DNA of 64,000 bases from Canna indica (lineage: Eukaryota; Streptophyta; Magnoliopsida; Zingiberales; Cannaceae): positions 22,996,001 through 23,060,000 of the forward strand of contig CP136897.1 in assembly GCA_034359265.1 (NCBI GenBank), in the 5' to 3' direction. This document shows, one piece after another, positions 1 to 12,000 of the stretch. The notes under the pieces were generated by a model. That model made no database searches. It saw only the letters and a program-made list of their open reading frames with translations, and was not told the DNA's origin. Position numbers and translations under genes: made by a program. The stretch's first letter is position 1. The number at the start of each line of letters is the position of its first letter.

Positions 1-3000
1 CGCATTAGCAGCTGCGGCATCTCACAAGGAAGAAGTTGGAAGGCTGAGGTGAATATTTCTCGATTTGACTTATCATATCAACTTTTTGACGTAAATATTT
101 TCTGCATCTGAATCAGATTGGAAATGTTGTTTGTTCAGTCTTTCTGTAATTTGATTGATCCACTCTTGGGTGGTTTGTTCCTCTCATTCCTGTGATTCTG
201 CTTCCTAGTATTAGTTTTAGTTCAATATTGTTTGCAAACAATCTAATTTTGTACCACACAAACTAGTTCAAGTAGAATGGGAAGAGATGTGAGATAATCC
301 ACTTAAATGAGACCATCAATAATCCACTCTTTCCACTTCAATGCTTATGCTTACCCAATACAATTGTAAATAATTTTAGGTTATGTGACAAGCAGTTTCT
401 ATAACACCCCCATTTAGTCCCACAGTAGTTCTTTGGAACTGTCTTGGTTGATAAGGATTGATAGGTCTACTTTGGGTCAGTTGCATGGTTTAAAAAATCG
501 GCCTAAACGTTACGGTAAGCCCGGTATTTACCAGTTTTTGGGGTTAGCGGTATTCGATATACCCGGTATTTGAAAATACCGGGTATATATGGTATACCGG
601 GCGGTATATGGCGGTATTTCGCTATATACCGCCCGGTAAGGGCGGTATGATGGTTTGTTAACGTTGGCGTTGGCAACGGCGCTGTGCGCCGTTGGCAACG
701 GGTGGCCGACAGCCCTGTCGAGCTGTCGGCCACATTGTCGGCTTGTACCGCCCGATATCGGGCGGTATACTGCCCGGTATGATAAACAGTGACCCCAAAC
801 GGCTCTCTAGCCGTTTGGGGCCGGGTTTGGGGTGTTTTGGGGGCTATATAAAGCCCCCAAAACACTCTTTTCACTCTCACTTACCCCTCTATCCATCAAT
901 CTCTCTCACACATCTTTTTTTATTAAGTTCTACGTCGAAATTCTGTCGAAATGGTGCCGAAATCTCAAGCCGACCCCGCATGGCAGCACAGTCGTCGGTT
1001 GGAGAAGGCTCATCACTGGCAATGCCTCCACTGTGATATGATTTCACGTGGTGGAGGCATCACTCGATTGAAGCAACACTTGGCCGGAGGATATCCTGAC
1101 GTCGTCAATTGCTTCAAAGTACCGTCCGAAGTTCGAAAGATGTTCAAAGCGCAACTCAAGAACAAGGAGGAACGTCTTAAGAATGCAGCTCAACAAGTCG
1201 AGTTCGACCGACGAGCTACCCAAAATGTCAGCGGTGACCATTATGAGGCTCGAAGTGGCGATTATGACGAGGATGCGGAATTTGAAACCGGCATCCGAGC
1301 TTCATTAGAGCATTAGCATTACGAACGAGAACGGATGTATTATCCCGGATCTCAATTCGAATATGGCGGCGGCAGTGGCAGCGGTGGCATAAGCAGCGTC
1401 GGAGCAATGGACCGAAGCGGTCCAATTCCCTCTGGTCCTCAAATTGGCCGGAGTTCTAGCATGAGAGCACCTCAAACTCAGAGCAGAGGAGGCAGCAGGC
1501 CTTCGTGGATTCTTCTCAGACCACGGAGCAAGTGATAGGAAAACTAATGTTAATATTTCTGATCTTAATCCCAGGGCATTTCCTCCTTCATTAGCAAAGC
1601 AACAACGCATAGACGATATGTACGGCAAGCCGAAGAAGTGGGAGTTGGGGAAAGCCATCTCCAAATGGTTCCACTTCAGCCGGATTCCCGCAAATGCAGC
1701 CAACAACCCGTACTACCGAACTATGGTATCTACCATCCAAAAGGTAGGCCCAGGTATTACCCCTCCAACTCCGTATAAAATTTCAGGACATTTGCTTGAA
1801 CATGAGGTCAAGGAAATAAATGAATGGATCGACGACGTCAAGTGGCAATGGGGGGGGATTACGGATGCAGTTTGATGTGCGATAGTTGGACCGGACCAAC
1901 CCAAATGAGCATCATCAACTTCCTCATCTATTGCAACAGGAGGGTTATCTATCACAAGTCGGTGAACGTGTCCGATGAAGTCCATAACGCTCTCTACCAT
2001 GGTTTAAAATACCGATACTGGTCATCATCTCGGTGGATGACCGGTACCGGTACGTACCGGTACCGTACCGTACCGACACACGGTACGGTCCGGTACGTAA
2101 ATGGCATACCGAGCCTTTTTTTTTTTTTTTGATTTTGTGCTAAAAATAACTCCAATAACCCATGATTGATCAAGAAATACTTAAATTTCATATCCAAATA
2201 TCAAATACATGAATACAATGTTTAAAATGCGGACGAATGACGTCCATCGTACTCGTACATATCTTGGGGACATACACGACTAAGGTCAACACCGTAAGTC
2301 TGCAATGCCCATATCTGAAAATGATCCCATGTCATCATGTCTTGGTATCCATTATACCACATACCCATCAGTGTTTCTTTGTTGACCGTCCAAGAACTAG
2401 TCCCTGTATCATCAGTTGAGTAGGTACTTGATACGGAGTGGGTTGATTCGGAAACTTCTTGCAAGCTACTCATATCGTGGTGGTAATCTTGCAAAGCTGT
2501 CGGTCCACCTCCTCGACGCCGGCCTTTCTTCTCGTACACCCGAGTTGTTTGTCTGGTTCTAGCACCGTGATCGTGATCTTGGGTGGAGTGGTCGAAGTAT
2601 TGCTCATTCGTCCACAGATCGGTAGGTGCTAGTGTTGATGGTACGACAGTGTCTTCTTCCCCAGCTCCATCATCATCTCCTCCGTCTTCTGTGCTGCTAC
2701 TGCTACGAACCGAGGGCTCGTCTTCTTCGTCCTCTTCCGCTTCTGCAATCACGTCCAAATGATCAATTGGTCGTTTCCCTTTCCCTTTGTCTTTGCCTTT
2801 TGCCTTTGAAGGTGAAGGTGAAGGTGCCTTCTTCTTTCCCTTTAATTGTGAAGGTGGAGAGTCGGACGTGGATCGTCGTCTTACTCGTCGAACTCGTTGA
2901 GAGTCCAAGGGAGCAAAGTTCATGTCCCTCTCAAGAACTTGACTGTACGTGTCTTCTGGTTGACTCTCGGACTCAATATCATCAGATATAATTGGTGAAG

Positions 3001-6000
3001 GCCGAGGTGGTTCGCCTGGTTGAGGTTCATCAAGAAGAGGCGGGTCAGTCTCCATTGCACTCCACCAATCAATTATTGGGTCTGCATTGCCTTGGACGAA
3101 CTCGACATCGAACGGATCTACATGTAGAATTTCTCTATCTTCGTTCCGTGACGCCCGCATTCGAAGTCGCATGTTATAATGAACATATACGAGCTTCTCT
3201 AATCGGGCGTACGAAAGGCGATTGCGCGGCTTCGTATGAATCAAGGCGAAGGTCGACCAATTCCTCTCGCATCCACTTGATGATGTGGTTTGCGAGAGGA
3301 TGCGTGTTGCAATCTTTCGAAGAGTTAGAGATTCGTTTCCAAATTGCAACCACCATTCGACTGCAGCAAATTTAAAATTAATATTAGTAATGGGATTTTA
3401 TCTTTGATAAATAAATTGACAAAGAAAATCTATCTACCTGGATCCATAGTATCTCGGATGGAGATTGCAAATGAATCTCCGAAATTGCCAGTTGCATCGC
3501 GGAACCATTTTAATTCATTGAGAGCTTGTGCCGCTTCTTGGTTGGATCCCGACATTCGTTGTATGACCTTGCGGAGGGGATATAACAAACTATCGACCAT
3601 TCCAAGATTATACTGATATTGGTATGAAGGATTTAAATAATACCCTATAAAAAATTAAGCATAATGAATAAGTAATTAAGCATAATGAATTAAATTTAAA
3701 TAATTTTTGAATATTAAATAAAAAATACCTGCGATGTGTATGTCAAGGCTCATTTGATTATCCCATCTCTCGGAGATAATTTTGATGAATGGTTCATACT
3801 TGGCAGGAGAAATCATAACCCTCTTGATTTCTTCTTGTGCTTGGTGGATGTAGTGGTAAAGATGACTCATTTGAGGCGTCTTTTCCATATCCACCTGTCG
3901 TAGAACCTTGTACAAAGGTTCTACGGCGACGACTATTCTGCGATGCAATCCCAGAAATGCGTGTTGAGGATGAACTTCTCTGTTTGTTTTCCATCGGTTT
4001 TTCCAGCATATCTTGATAAAGTCCATTCCTCACTTGTAAACATGGTTCTAAGGGCCGCCTTTTTTTGTTGGAGTGACCTTAATGCGATGAAGGTGGTTGC
4101 AAAATGAGTCGCTCCCGGTCGAAGAATTTCACCTAAAATATGAAATTATCATTAGTAAATATTTATGATAAACTAATTAATAAATAAATATTAGAAATTA
4201 CTTTAAAATTAATAAATTACCTTCTGTAATTTTTTTCATTAGGGCGTGTACCCATGTATGGTTGTAGATGAAGCGGGTAATTTGTTGCGCCTTCTTTACC
4301 GTCAACTTCACCATCGGTATATCACCGATATCTTTCATCATTAGGTCTACACAATGGGCTGCACATGGAGTCCAACATATGTGAGGATAATCTTGTTCAA
4401 TTATCTCACCTGCCTTTTTGAAATTGGCTCCGTTGTCGGTTATAACTTGAACAAGGTTCTGAGGTCCAATCTCCTCGATCACCTCCGTCATCAGCTTCGA
4501 GATGTAGTAAGCGTCATGGATTTCATCGGACGAGTTCACCGACTGTGATAAACAACTCTCCGGTTGCAATAGACGAGGAAGTTGATGATGCTCATTCGGG
4601 TTGGCCCGGTCCAGCTATCGCACATCAAACTGCATCCGTACTCCCCCCATTGTCGCTTGATTCCATCGATCCAGGTTTTTATTTCTTCGACCTCCGCTTC
4701 TAGGTAAGGACTTGAAATTTCATAGGGAGTTGGAGGGGCAATACCTGGGCCTACCTTTTGGATGGTAGACACCATGGTTCGGTAGTATGGGTTGTTGGCT
4801 GCATTTGTGGGAATCCGGCTGAAATGGAACCATTTGGAGATGGCTCTCCCCAACTCCCACTTCTTCGACTTGCCGTACATATCGTCTATGCGTTGTTGCT
4901 TTGCCGATGGAGGAGGAAATGCCCTGGGATCAAGATCAGAAACATTAATATTAGTTTTCCTACCACTTGCTCCGAGGTTTGTGAAGAATCCACGAAGGCC
5001 TCCTCTGCTGCTTCCTCTGCTCTGAGTTTGAGGTCCTCTCATGCTAGAACTCCGACCAATATAAGGACCGGAGGGAATTGGACCGCTTCGGTCCATTGCT
5101 CCGGCAGCCGAAGTTGAGCCGACGCTGCTTATGCCACTGCTGCCACTGCCGCCGCCATATTCGAATTGAGATCCGGGATAATACATCCGTTCTCGTTCGA
5201 ATTCAGCATGCTCCAATGAAGCTCGGATGCCGGCTTCAAGTTCCGGATCCTCGTCGTTATCGCCACCTCGAGCCTCATAATGGCCACCGCTGACATCTTG
5301 GGTAGCTCGTCGGTCGAACTCGGCTTGTTGAGTTGCATTCTTAAGACGTTGCTCCTTCTTGTTGGTGAGCATATCTTTAAACATTTGTCGGACTTCCGGC
5401 GATGCTTGGGTGCATTTGACGACGTCGCTGGATGTTCCGGCCAAGTGTGCCTTTAATCGAGTGACGCCTCCACCACGAGAAATCATATTACAGTGGATGC
5501 ATTTCCAGTGGTTAGCCTTCTCCAACCGAACACCGTGTTGCCATGCGGGGTCGACTTGAGATTTCGGCGTCATTTGAGCAGAATTAAGAAAGTAGACTAG
5601 TAGAGAGAGAGAGAGATTGAGAAAGATTGAGAGTTTAGAGAGTTTAGATGAGTAGAGGGGGTGAGTGAGAGTAAAAGAGGTGTTTTGGGGGCTATATATA
5701 GCCACCAAAACATCCAAAAATGACCAAAAACACCCTAAGAGCCGTTTTTTGCTACAGTGCTGGCTGTCGGCACTGTAGCAGCCCAACGGCTCTTAAAAAG
5801 AGCCGTTGGGTTGGGACGTTGGGTGATACCGGGTGATACCGGGCGATACCGCCCGGTATCATAGCTCTTACCGCCCGGTATTTGCTAAATACCGGGCGGT
5901 ATTTATCGGTATACCGGTATTCCTAAAGTATACATATTTTGCTACAGTGCAAAATATCATACCGGGCGGTATAGCCCGGTATGATAGCAAATACCGCCCG

Positions 6001-9000
6001 GTATTTAATAAATACCGGGCATACCGGGCGGTATTTACCGAGATACCCGGTATTTACCCATACCGGGTATCTCGTATACCGGTTTTTTCAAAAACCGGTA
6101 AATACCGGGCATACCGCCCGGTACGGTACGAGATTTGAAACCATGCTCTCTACATCTCGAAGCTGATGAAGGAGGTGATCGAGGCGAATAAATCCCAGAA
6201 CTTTGTTCAAATTATAACCGACGACGGAGCCAATTTCAAAAGGGTAGGTGAGATAATTGAACTAGATTATTCTCACATATGTTGGACTCCATGTGCAGCC
6301 CATTGTATAGACCTAATGATGAAAGATATCGGTCATATATCGATGGTGAAGACGAATGTAAAGAAGGCGCAACAAATTACGCGCTTTATATACAACCACA
6401 CATGAGCACACGCCCTTATGAAAAAAATTTACAGAAGGTATTTTTTTAAAATAATTTATAGTATTTATTTATTAATTAGTTTAGGTGATAATTACTAATA
6501 ATAATTCCATATTTTAGGTAAAATTCTTCAACCGGGAGCGACTCGTTTTGCAACCAATTTCATCGCATTAAGGTCGCTCCAACAACGTAAGGCGGGCCTT
6601 CAATCAATGTTTACAAGTGAGGAATGGTCTACATCAAGATATGCCAGAACTAATGATGGAAAGCAAACCGAGAAGTACATCCTCAACACGCGCTTCTGGG
6701 ATTGCGTTGCGGAGATAGTCGTCGCCGTAGAACCATTGTACAAGGTTCTACGACAGGTGGATATGGAAAAAACGCATCAAATGGGTCATATCTACCACTA
6801 CATTCACCAATCACAAGAAGAAATCAAGAGGGTTATGATTTCTCCAACCAAGTATAAACTCTTCATCGACATTATCTCCCAGAGGTGGAAGGATCAAATG
6901 GGTCGTGACATACACATCGCGGGTAATTTTTTATTTAATTTTCTGAAAATTATTTAATTTTAATTCATTATGCTAAATTACTTATTAGATTTATAATTTT
7001 TTGTAGTGTATTATCTAAATCCAGCATACCAGTATCGATATGATCTTGGAACGACGAATAGTTTGTTATATCCGTTTCGCAAGGTCATACAACGAATGAC
7101 GACATCAAAATGAAGCGGCACAAGCTCTAAATGAATCAAAATATTTTCGAGATTCAAGTGACACTTTTGGAGATTCAAGTGACACTTTTGGAGATCCATT
7201 TGCAATATCGTGCCGAGATTCTATGGATCCAGGTAGATATTTTTTTTTTTCAATTTATTTATTAATGATAAAATTGGTAATCTCGTTAGTCGTTACTAAT
7301 ATCAATTTTAAATCTATCGCAGTTGAATGGTGGCTGCAATTTGGAACCGAAGCTCCAACTCTTCGGAAGATTGCAACACGTATCCTCTCGCAAACCACAT
7401 CATCAAGTGGATGCGAGAGAAATTGGTCGACCTTCTCCTTGATTCATACCAAGCCGCGCAATCGGCTTTCATATGCCCGATTAGAGAAGCTAGTATACGT
7501 TCATTATAACATGCGGCTTCGAATGCGGACATTAGAAAACGAAGATATTTAACATGTAGATCCATTCGATGTCGAGTTCGTCCAAGGCGATGCGGACCCG
7601 ATAATTGATTGGTGGAGTGCAATGGAGAGCGACCAGCCTCTTCTTGATGAACCAGGCGACCGACCTTCACCAATTATATCTGATGCACTTGGGTCTGAGA
7701 GCCAACCAAAAGACATGGCCATTACTCCCTTAGACTCTCAACGAATTCGGCAAGCAGGACGCCGATCGGAATCAGACTCTCCATCTTCCCAATCAAAGGG
7801 AAAAAAGAAGGCAACACCTTCAAAGGCAAAAGGCAAAGCCAAAGGTAAACGACCAATTGATCCTTTGGATGCGATTGCAGAAGCAGAAGAGGACGAAGAA
7901 GACGAGCCCTCCGTTCATAGCAGTAGCAGCACAGAAGACGGAGGAGATGATGATGATGATGGAGCTGGTGGAGAAGACACCGTCGTGCTATCAACACTGC
8001 CACATGATGATTTATGAACAAATGAGCATGGTGACTTCGATCACGCCACCCAAGATGATGACCATGGTGCTAGAACCGGACAAACAACTCAGGTGTACAA
8101 GAAGAGAGGCTCGCGTCGAGGAGGTGGACCGACAGCTTTGCAAGATTACCATCACGATATGATGAGTAGTTTGCAAGAGGTTTCTGAATCCACCTACTCT
8201 GTATTCAGTACCTACTCAACTGATGATATAGGGTCTAATTCTTGGAATCCCAACAAAGAAACGCTAATGTCAATGTGGTATAATGGATACCGAGGCATTA
8301 TGCCATGGGAAAATTTCCAAATATGGGCATTAGAGACCTACGGTGTTGACCTTAGTCGTGTATGTCCCGAAGGCCAAGATATGTATGGCTCGTATGGGTA
8401 TGACGGACGTCATTCGTTCGCATTTTAAATATTGTATTCATGTAATTGACATTTGAATATTAATTTTAAGCATTTCTTTATCAATTATGTTGTTATTGAA
8501 GATTTGGAGCTATTTCTAAAAAATTTTAAAAAAAACGGTATGGTGTTTTCTGTACCGAGTGTCGGTACGGTACCGGTTTCGGCCAAGTACCGAAATCGGT
8601 ACCGAAACCAAGATTTTAAACCATGGTCAGTTGTTAGGCCTATGAGGATAATGAGCTAGTTGTTCCATGAAGCAGGGTCTATCAAAATGGTTCCTTATCA
8701 AGACAAAGGTCAAGTCTAACACATAGCCCAAAATCATACCTTGGTCGACAACATATGAGATCTAGCCTAGTAGCATTTTCACCCTATCTATAGATATTCA
8801 TTTCCTACATACGCTCTCTCACCAAACGTATGACTAGATACACTTCAAAACCAATTGTCATGATTGTGCTCGCTGGGATAACTATCTTGTTTATCTAACA
8901 GGCCTAACCACTAGCAAAAAAATGCTTAATGTGACTAAATGGTATTACACCCGTTAAGTCTTATTAATCAAGTCAACTTATATTGAACTTGCCATGTGAG

Positions 9001-12000
9001 ACTAACTCGAGATGTTACATTTATGAGTACTTATTTGATATGAAATTATTAGAAATTGGATACACATGTATGAACTGATATAGTCGTAAATATTCACAAT
9101 TATTCCACCTATATCATCCTTAAATTAGATAGTATATGAGTTTCTTTCAACTATTTCAATGTTTACTATTTGATGTACTCAAAACATGATATAAAGCTCA
9201 GTATCCTATCATTTTCTGTTTATGAAAGATGTTTAAGATTTTAAAGAATTTCAATTTTAGATAGATCCCTACTTTACTTCATTGCTTCGTGATGATAATA
9301 ATGTTTTCCACAGAGAATACTTTGAAGATGTAGATAGGACTTGGGAGACATTTGAGAAAACACTATGGGGTCATATTGCCAATTTCTTCAACCTCGCTAA
9401 AGAAAGGTAAAAACTGTTATTTTACTGCATTTGGTGCAATGCACATTTGCTTTATTTTATTCAGTTTTTAATTCAGGGTTCCTCAACAATATAGGGATGA
9501 CTGTGGTGAATATTTTGTTAGCCTACACCATCCTTTGAAAGTTTAATAATTTGACAGGATTCCTGAATTGAGTTTGGCTGGGTGATCCCCAAAAGTTCTA
9601 TGCACATTCTTTTTTAATGTACGTCCTTGAATATATGCTATATGCTTCTGTTTCCTTACATATTTATAACTAGAAATATGATGCTGTGTGTTCATCCACT
9701 TCTTTTATTCTACAAAGGAGAAAATTTCATTCCGTTTCTTTCCTTTTCATCAAATATGGTTATTCTTATTTTTTGCAAGGAAAAATAATGATTTTCAAGG
9801 TCCTTTGGTCTGTTAGTATGTTATGTAGATGTTGATCATCACATGTAAGGATGCACACTGCACAACAGTGTTGTTTTCTTGAATTTGTATTCATTTTCAC
9901 TCAGTCAAGCTAGAAAGAATGGGCTAGGACCTTCTGAAATTGCAACTTTATATGCTAGTATGTATTTTGTATAAACTGACTGCATTATTGAAGGGGTTAC
10001 AAGACTGTGCCTTTATATCCTAAAGTTTGTAACTTTGAATATGAACTGTGGTTAGAAGATAAATGAAATATAAAAATAGTAAAGATGATCTTCACTTGCT
10101 TTGTCAGGATTATAATTCTACTATCTCTCAAAATGTTGGTTGTCTTGAATAAATAAATGTGGTTCTAGTTTAACCTATTTGCCATTCTTTTATGTCTTGC
10201 TATTACTTTGATGTGAAATTAAGTGGTAAACAGCAACATATCAAAAACTAAAGAACCAGATTCAATTTTTTTATAGTTTGATTTTTTAACTGACTGGTAT
10301 ATCTGTTTAAGTATAGTTGAATAACTGCATTGATGTATTATTTTGATTATCTTTTAGTATAAATAATTTAAGTATCATAATCTTCTGTCTGCACACTTAC
10401 TTCTTTTAATTACACGGCATGGTAGTGTGAACTCTACCAAGCTTTTCCATCTTTTGTTGTTTCTTTGAAATGAAGCTTTGTACAATTCTTTATTCTATGT
10501 TTCTTGCATTGCAGTCCACAGACACTGGTGCGAGCTTTAAGGTATGTCTCACTGCTTCGATACATCATGCTCAATTTTGATCTGGTGGCAATTGGCTCTT
10601 TCCAAGGCATGCTGAATATTAGTTAATTTTCTATATATAATTGCAGTATTGTTAATCTAAATCTTTTTTCAAGTGCTTTGACTTGTTCAGCATTATCTCT
10701 AAAATAGTGTTGAAACTATTCTTTTGTAGTTTAATTTGACTTTATATCTTGCTTGTCATTGATTTCTGTATACTAATTTGTCCAACCTGGAGAGTCGACA
10801 TAGCCTTCAAGAACCTTCAACTTATTGATTCTTCATTTTTCTTTCATTTCAGGTCCTCATATATATTTTTTTCCTGGAACATGTAACTAACACTTTCATT
10901 TCGCTTGAAAGTTTGTTGATCTTTGATATTGAAGTTAAATTGTCCTCCCAAAACTTCCACAATTTCTCAGTAGCCCTTGGAGCAATTTTTTTAAAGTCCT
11001 CTTAATATGCACCATTTTGGCCCACCAGTAGACAGATAGTACCACTTCCTCTGATAATCATATACTTACATATATACAAGCAAACTCTTCCTCTACATGC
11101 ATGCTTTGTTGCCATAAAATTTCAAATTGGCTTACTATCTAATATAAATATTAATCTAGAAGTTCTGGTTAAATGAGGTTACCCTTATGTATGTTTGTGA
11201 TGATATCCATTATATTTCTATAACCTTTTCTTTGTTTTTCAAAACTCAAAAGAAAATGCATGCTAGATATTTCTGTCACTTATATTCCAGTCTACTGAAT
11301 GGTCCCAACATTTTAACAAACTTCTATTATTCTTCTTATTGGTGTAATATTGTTTCCTAGTTCTTTGTTGGTTGATATTATGAGTCTGAATAGTTTGTCT
11401 GTGGAGTAGTATCACTATTGAAAGCCTTTTCCCATTAGCCTTGCCTCCTTATGATGATATCAGTGCTCTAGGGTAATCTCTTTTAGTCATGAAATACTGT
11501 AAACATATAGGTGATTGCCTGTATGCTGCCATTCCATGATCTATATTGTTATTTCTTGAATGTTCTCTTTGATAAGGACTCTTATGTATTCTGACAATTG
11601 AGCTCTATCAGCCATCTGTATCCATTCTGTACACTAGTTTTATAGTTTTATGTTGATTTGCATTGGGGTCTAAAGCTTCTTAGACCAAATTAAGTGGTTG
11701 TGACTTGTCACTTAACTCAAGACAACTACAACCAGTTAATTTGAGCATTTGTTTTCTCTTCTCAGCAACATCTATTTCAAAGCTGTTAGCTGCTTTAAAC
11801 AGTTAACCTTTCTGTAGTGAGCTTAGCATATTCATGACCTTTTTCTCTAGGAATAGGGTATTCTTTACCACGTCGTATTATTCTTGGGTGCAAGCCTTCT
11901 AAAATAAAAGTTTCTATCTCTTGATGAGATATGTATTCACCTTTGCTGTTTTTCTTTAGTCTTCTGAAAGGTTGAATTAAGGAAAAAAGTCAATCAGAAC

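Larger units (their letters stand above)
1998..6145 (-). mobile_element. hAT transposon E2, inserted into E1
   Basis: Ends CATGGTTTAAAA at 1998 and GAAACCATG at 6145, flanked by a perfect 8-bp target duplication CTCTCTAC (1990-1997 and 6146-6153). The duplicated sequence is part of E1's transposase coding region (before [10 protein letters not shown] in the intact family), so E2 arrived after E1. At about 4.1 kb it looks full length. It reads on the - strand, opposite to SEC6 and to E1. Confidence 0.94.
951..8428 (+). pseudogene. hAT transposase of E1 (broken)
   Basis: The start ATG at 951 opens a protein with a BED zinc finger ([20 protein letters not shown], about residues 20-60), then the DUF659 catalytic region with CDSWTGP near 1880. 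After the E2 insertion it resumes at 6154 with an [12 protein letters not shown] motif and the [13 protein letters not shown] motif (6294-6332). It ends with the hAT dimerisation region ([16 protein letters not shown], about 7405-7452) and an acidic Ser/Lys-rich tail to the TAA at 8428. Defects include a TAG at 1314, frameshifts near 1500 and at the G-run near 1855, TGA at about 6403, TAA near 7550, TGA near 8016, and the E2 insertion itself. At least two introns interrupt the 3' half (after about 6430 and 6921). It cannot encode a working transposase. Compare E2 and E3 for the unbroken frame. Confidence 0.88.
484..8625 (+). mobile_element. hAT transposon E1 (long copy, host of nested E2)
   Basis: The element starts CATGGTTTAAAA at 484 and ends TTTTAAACCATG at 8625. 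It is flanked by a perfect 8-bp target duplication GTCAGTTG (476-483 and 8626-8633), the hallmark of hAT insertion. It lies in the SEC6 intron after the exon ending at 48, same strand as the gene. Its 5' subterminal region is packed with palindromic CCGGTAT repeats and its 3' end with GGTACCG repeats. E2 interrupts it at 1998-6145, so E1 proper is about 4 kb. Its transposase is broken (see the pseudogene entry). Confidence 0.93.

Noticed and set aside
2222..3349. 375-codon frame on - as a separate gene
   Set aside because: It is the last exon of the E2 transposase; its start Met is internal to the family's WWLQFG line.
4536..5786. Upstream ATG at 5786 as E2 transposase start
   Set aside because: It lies upstream of the TATA hairpin; the conserved family start is the ATG at 5573 (MTPKSQ, as MAPKSQ in E3).
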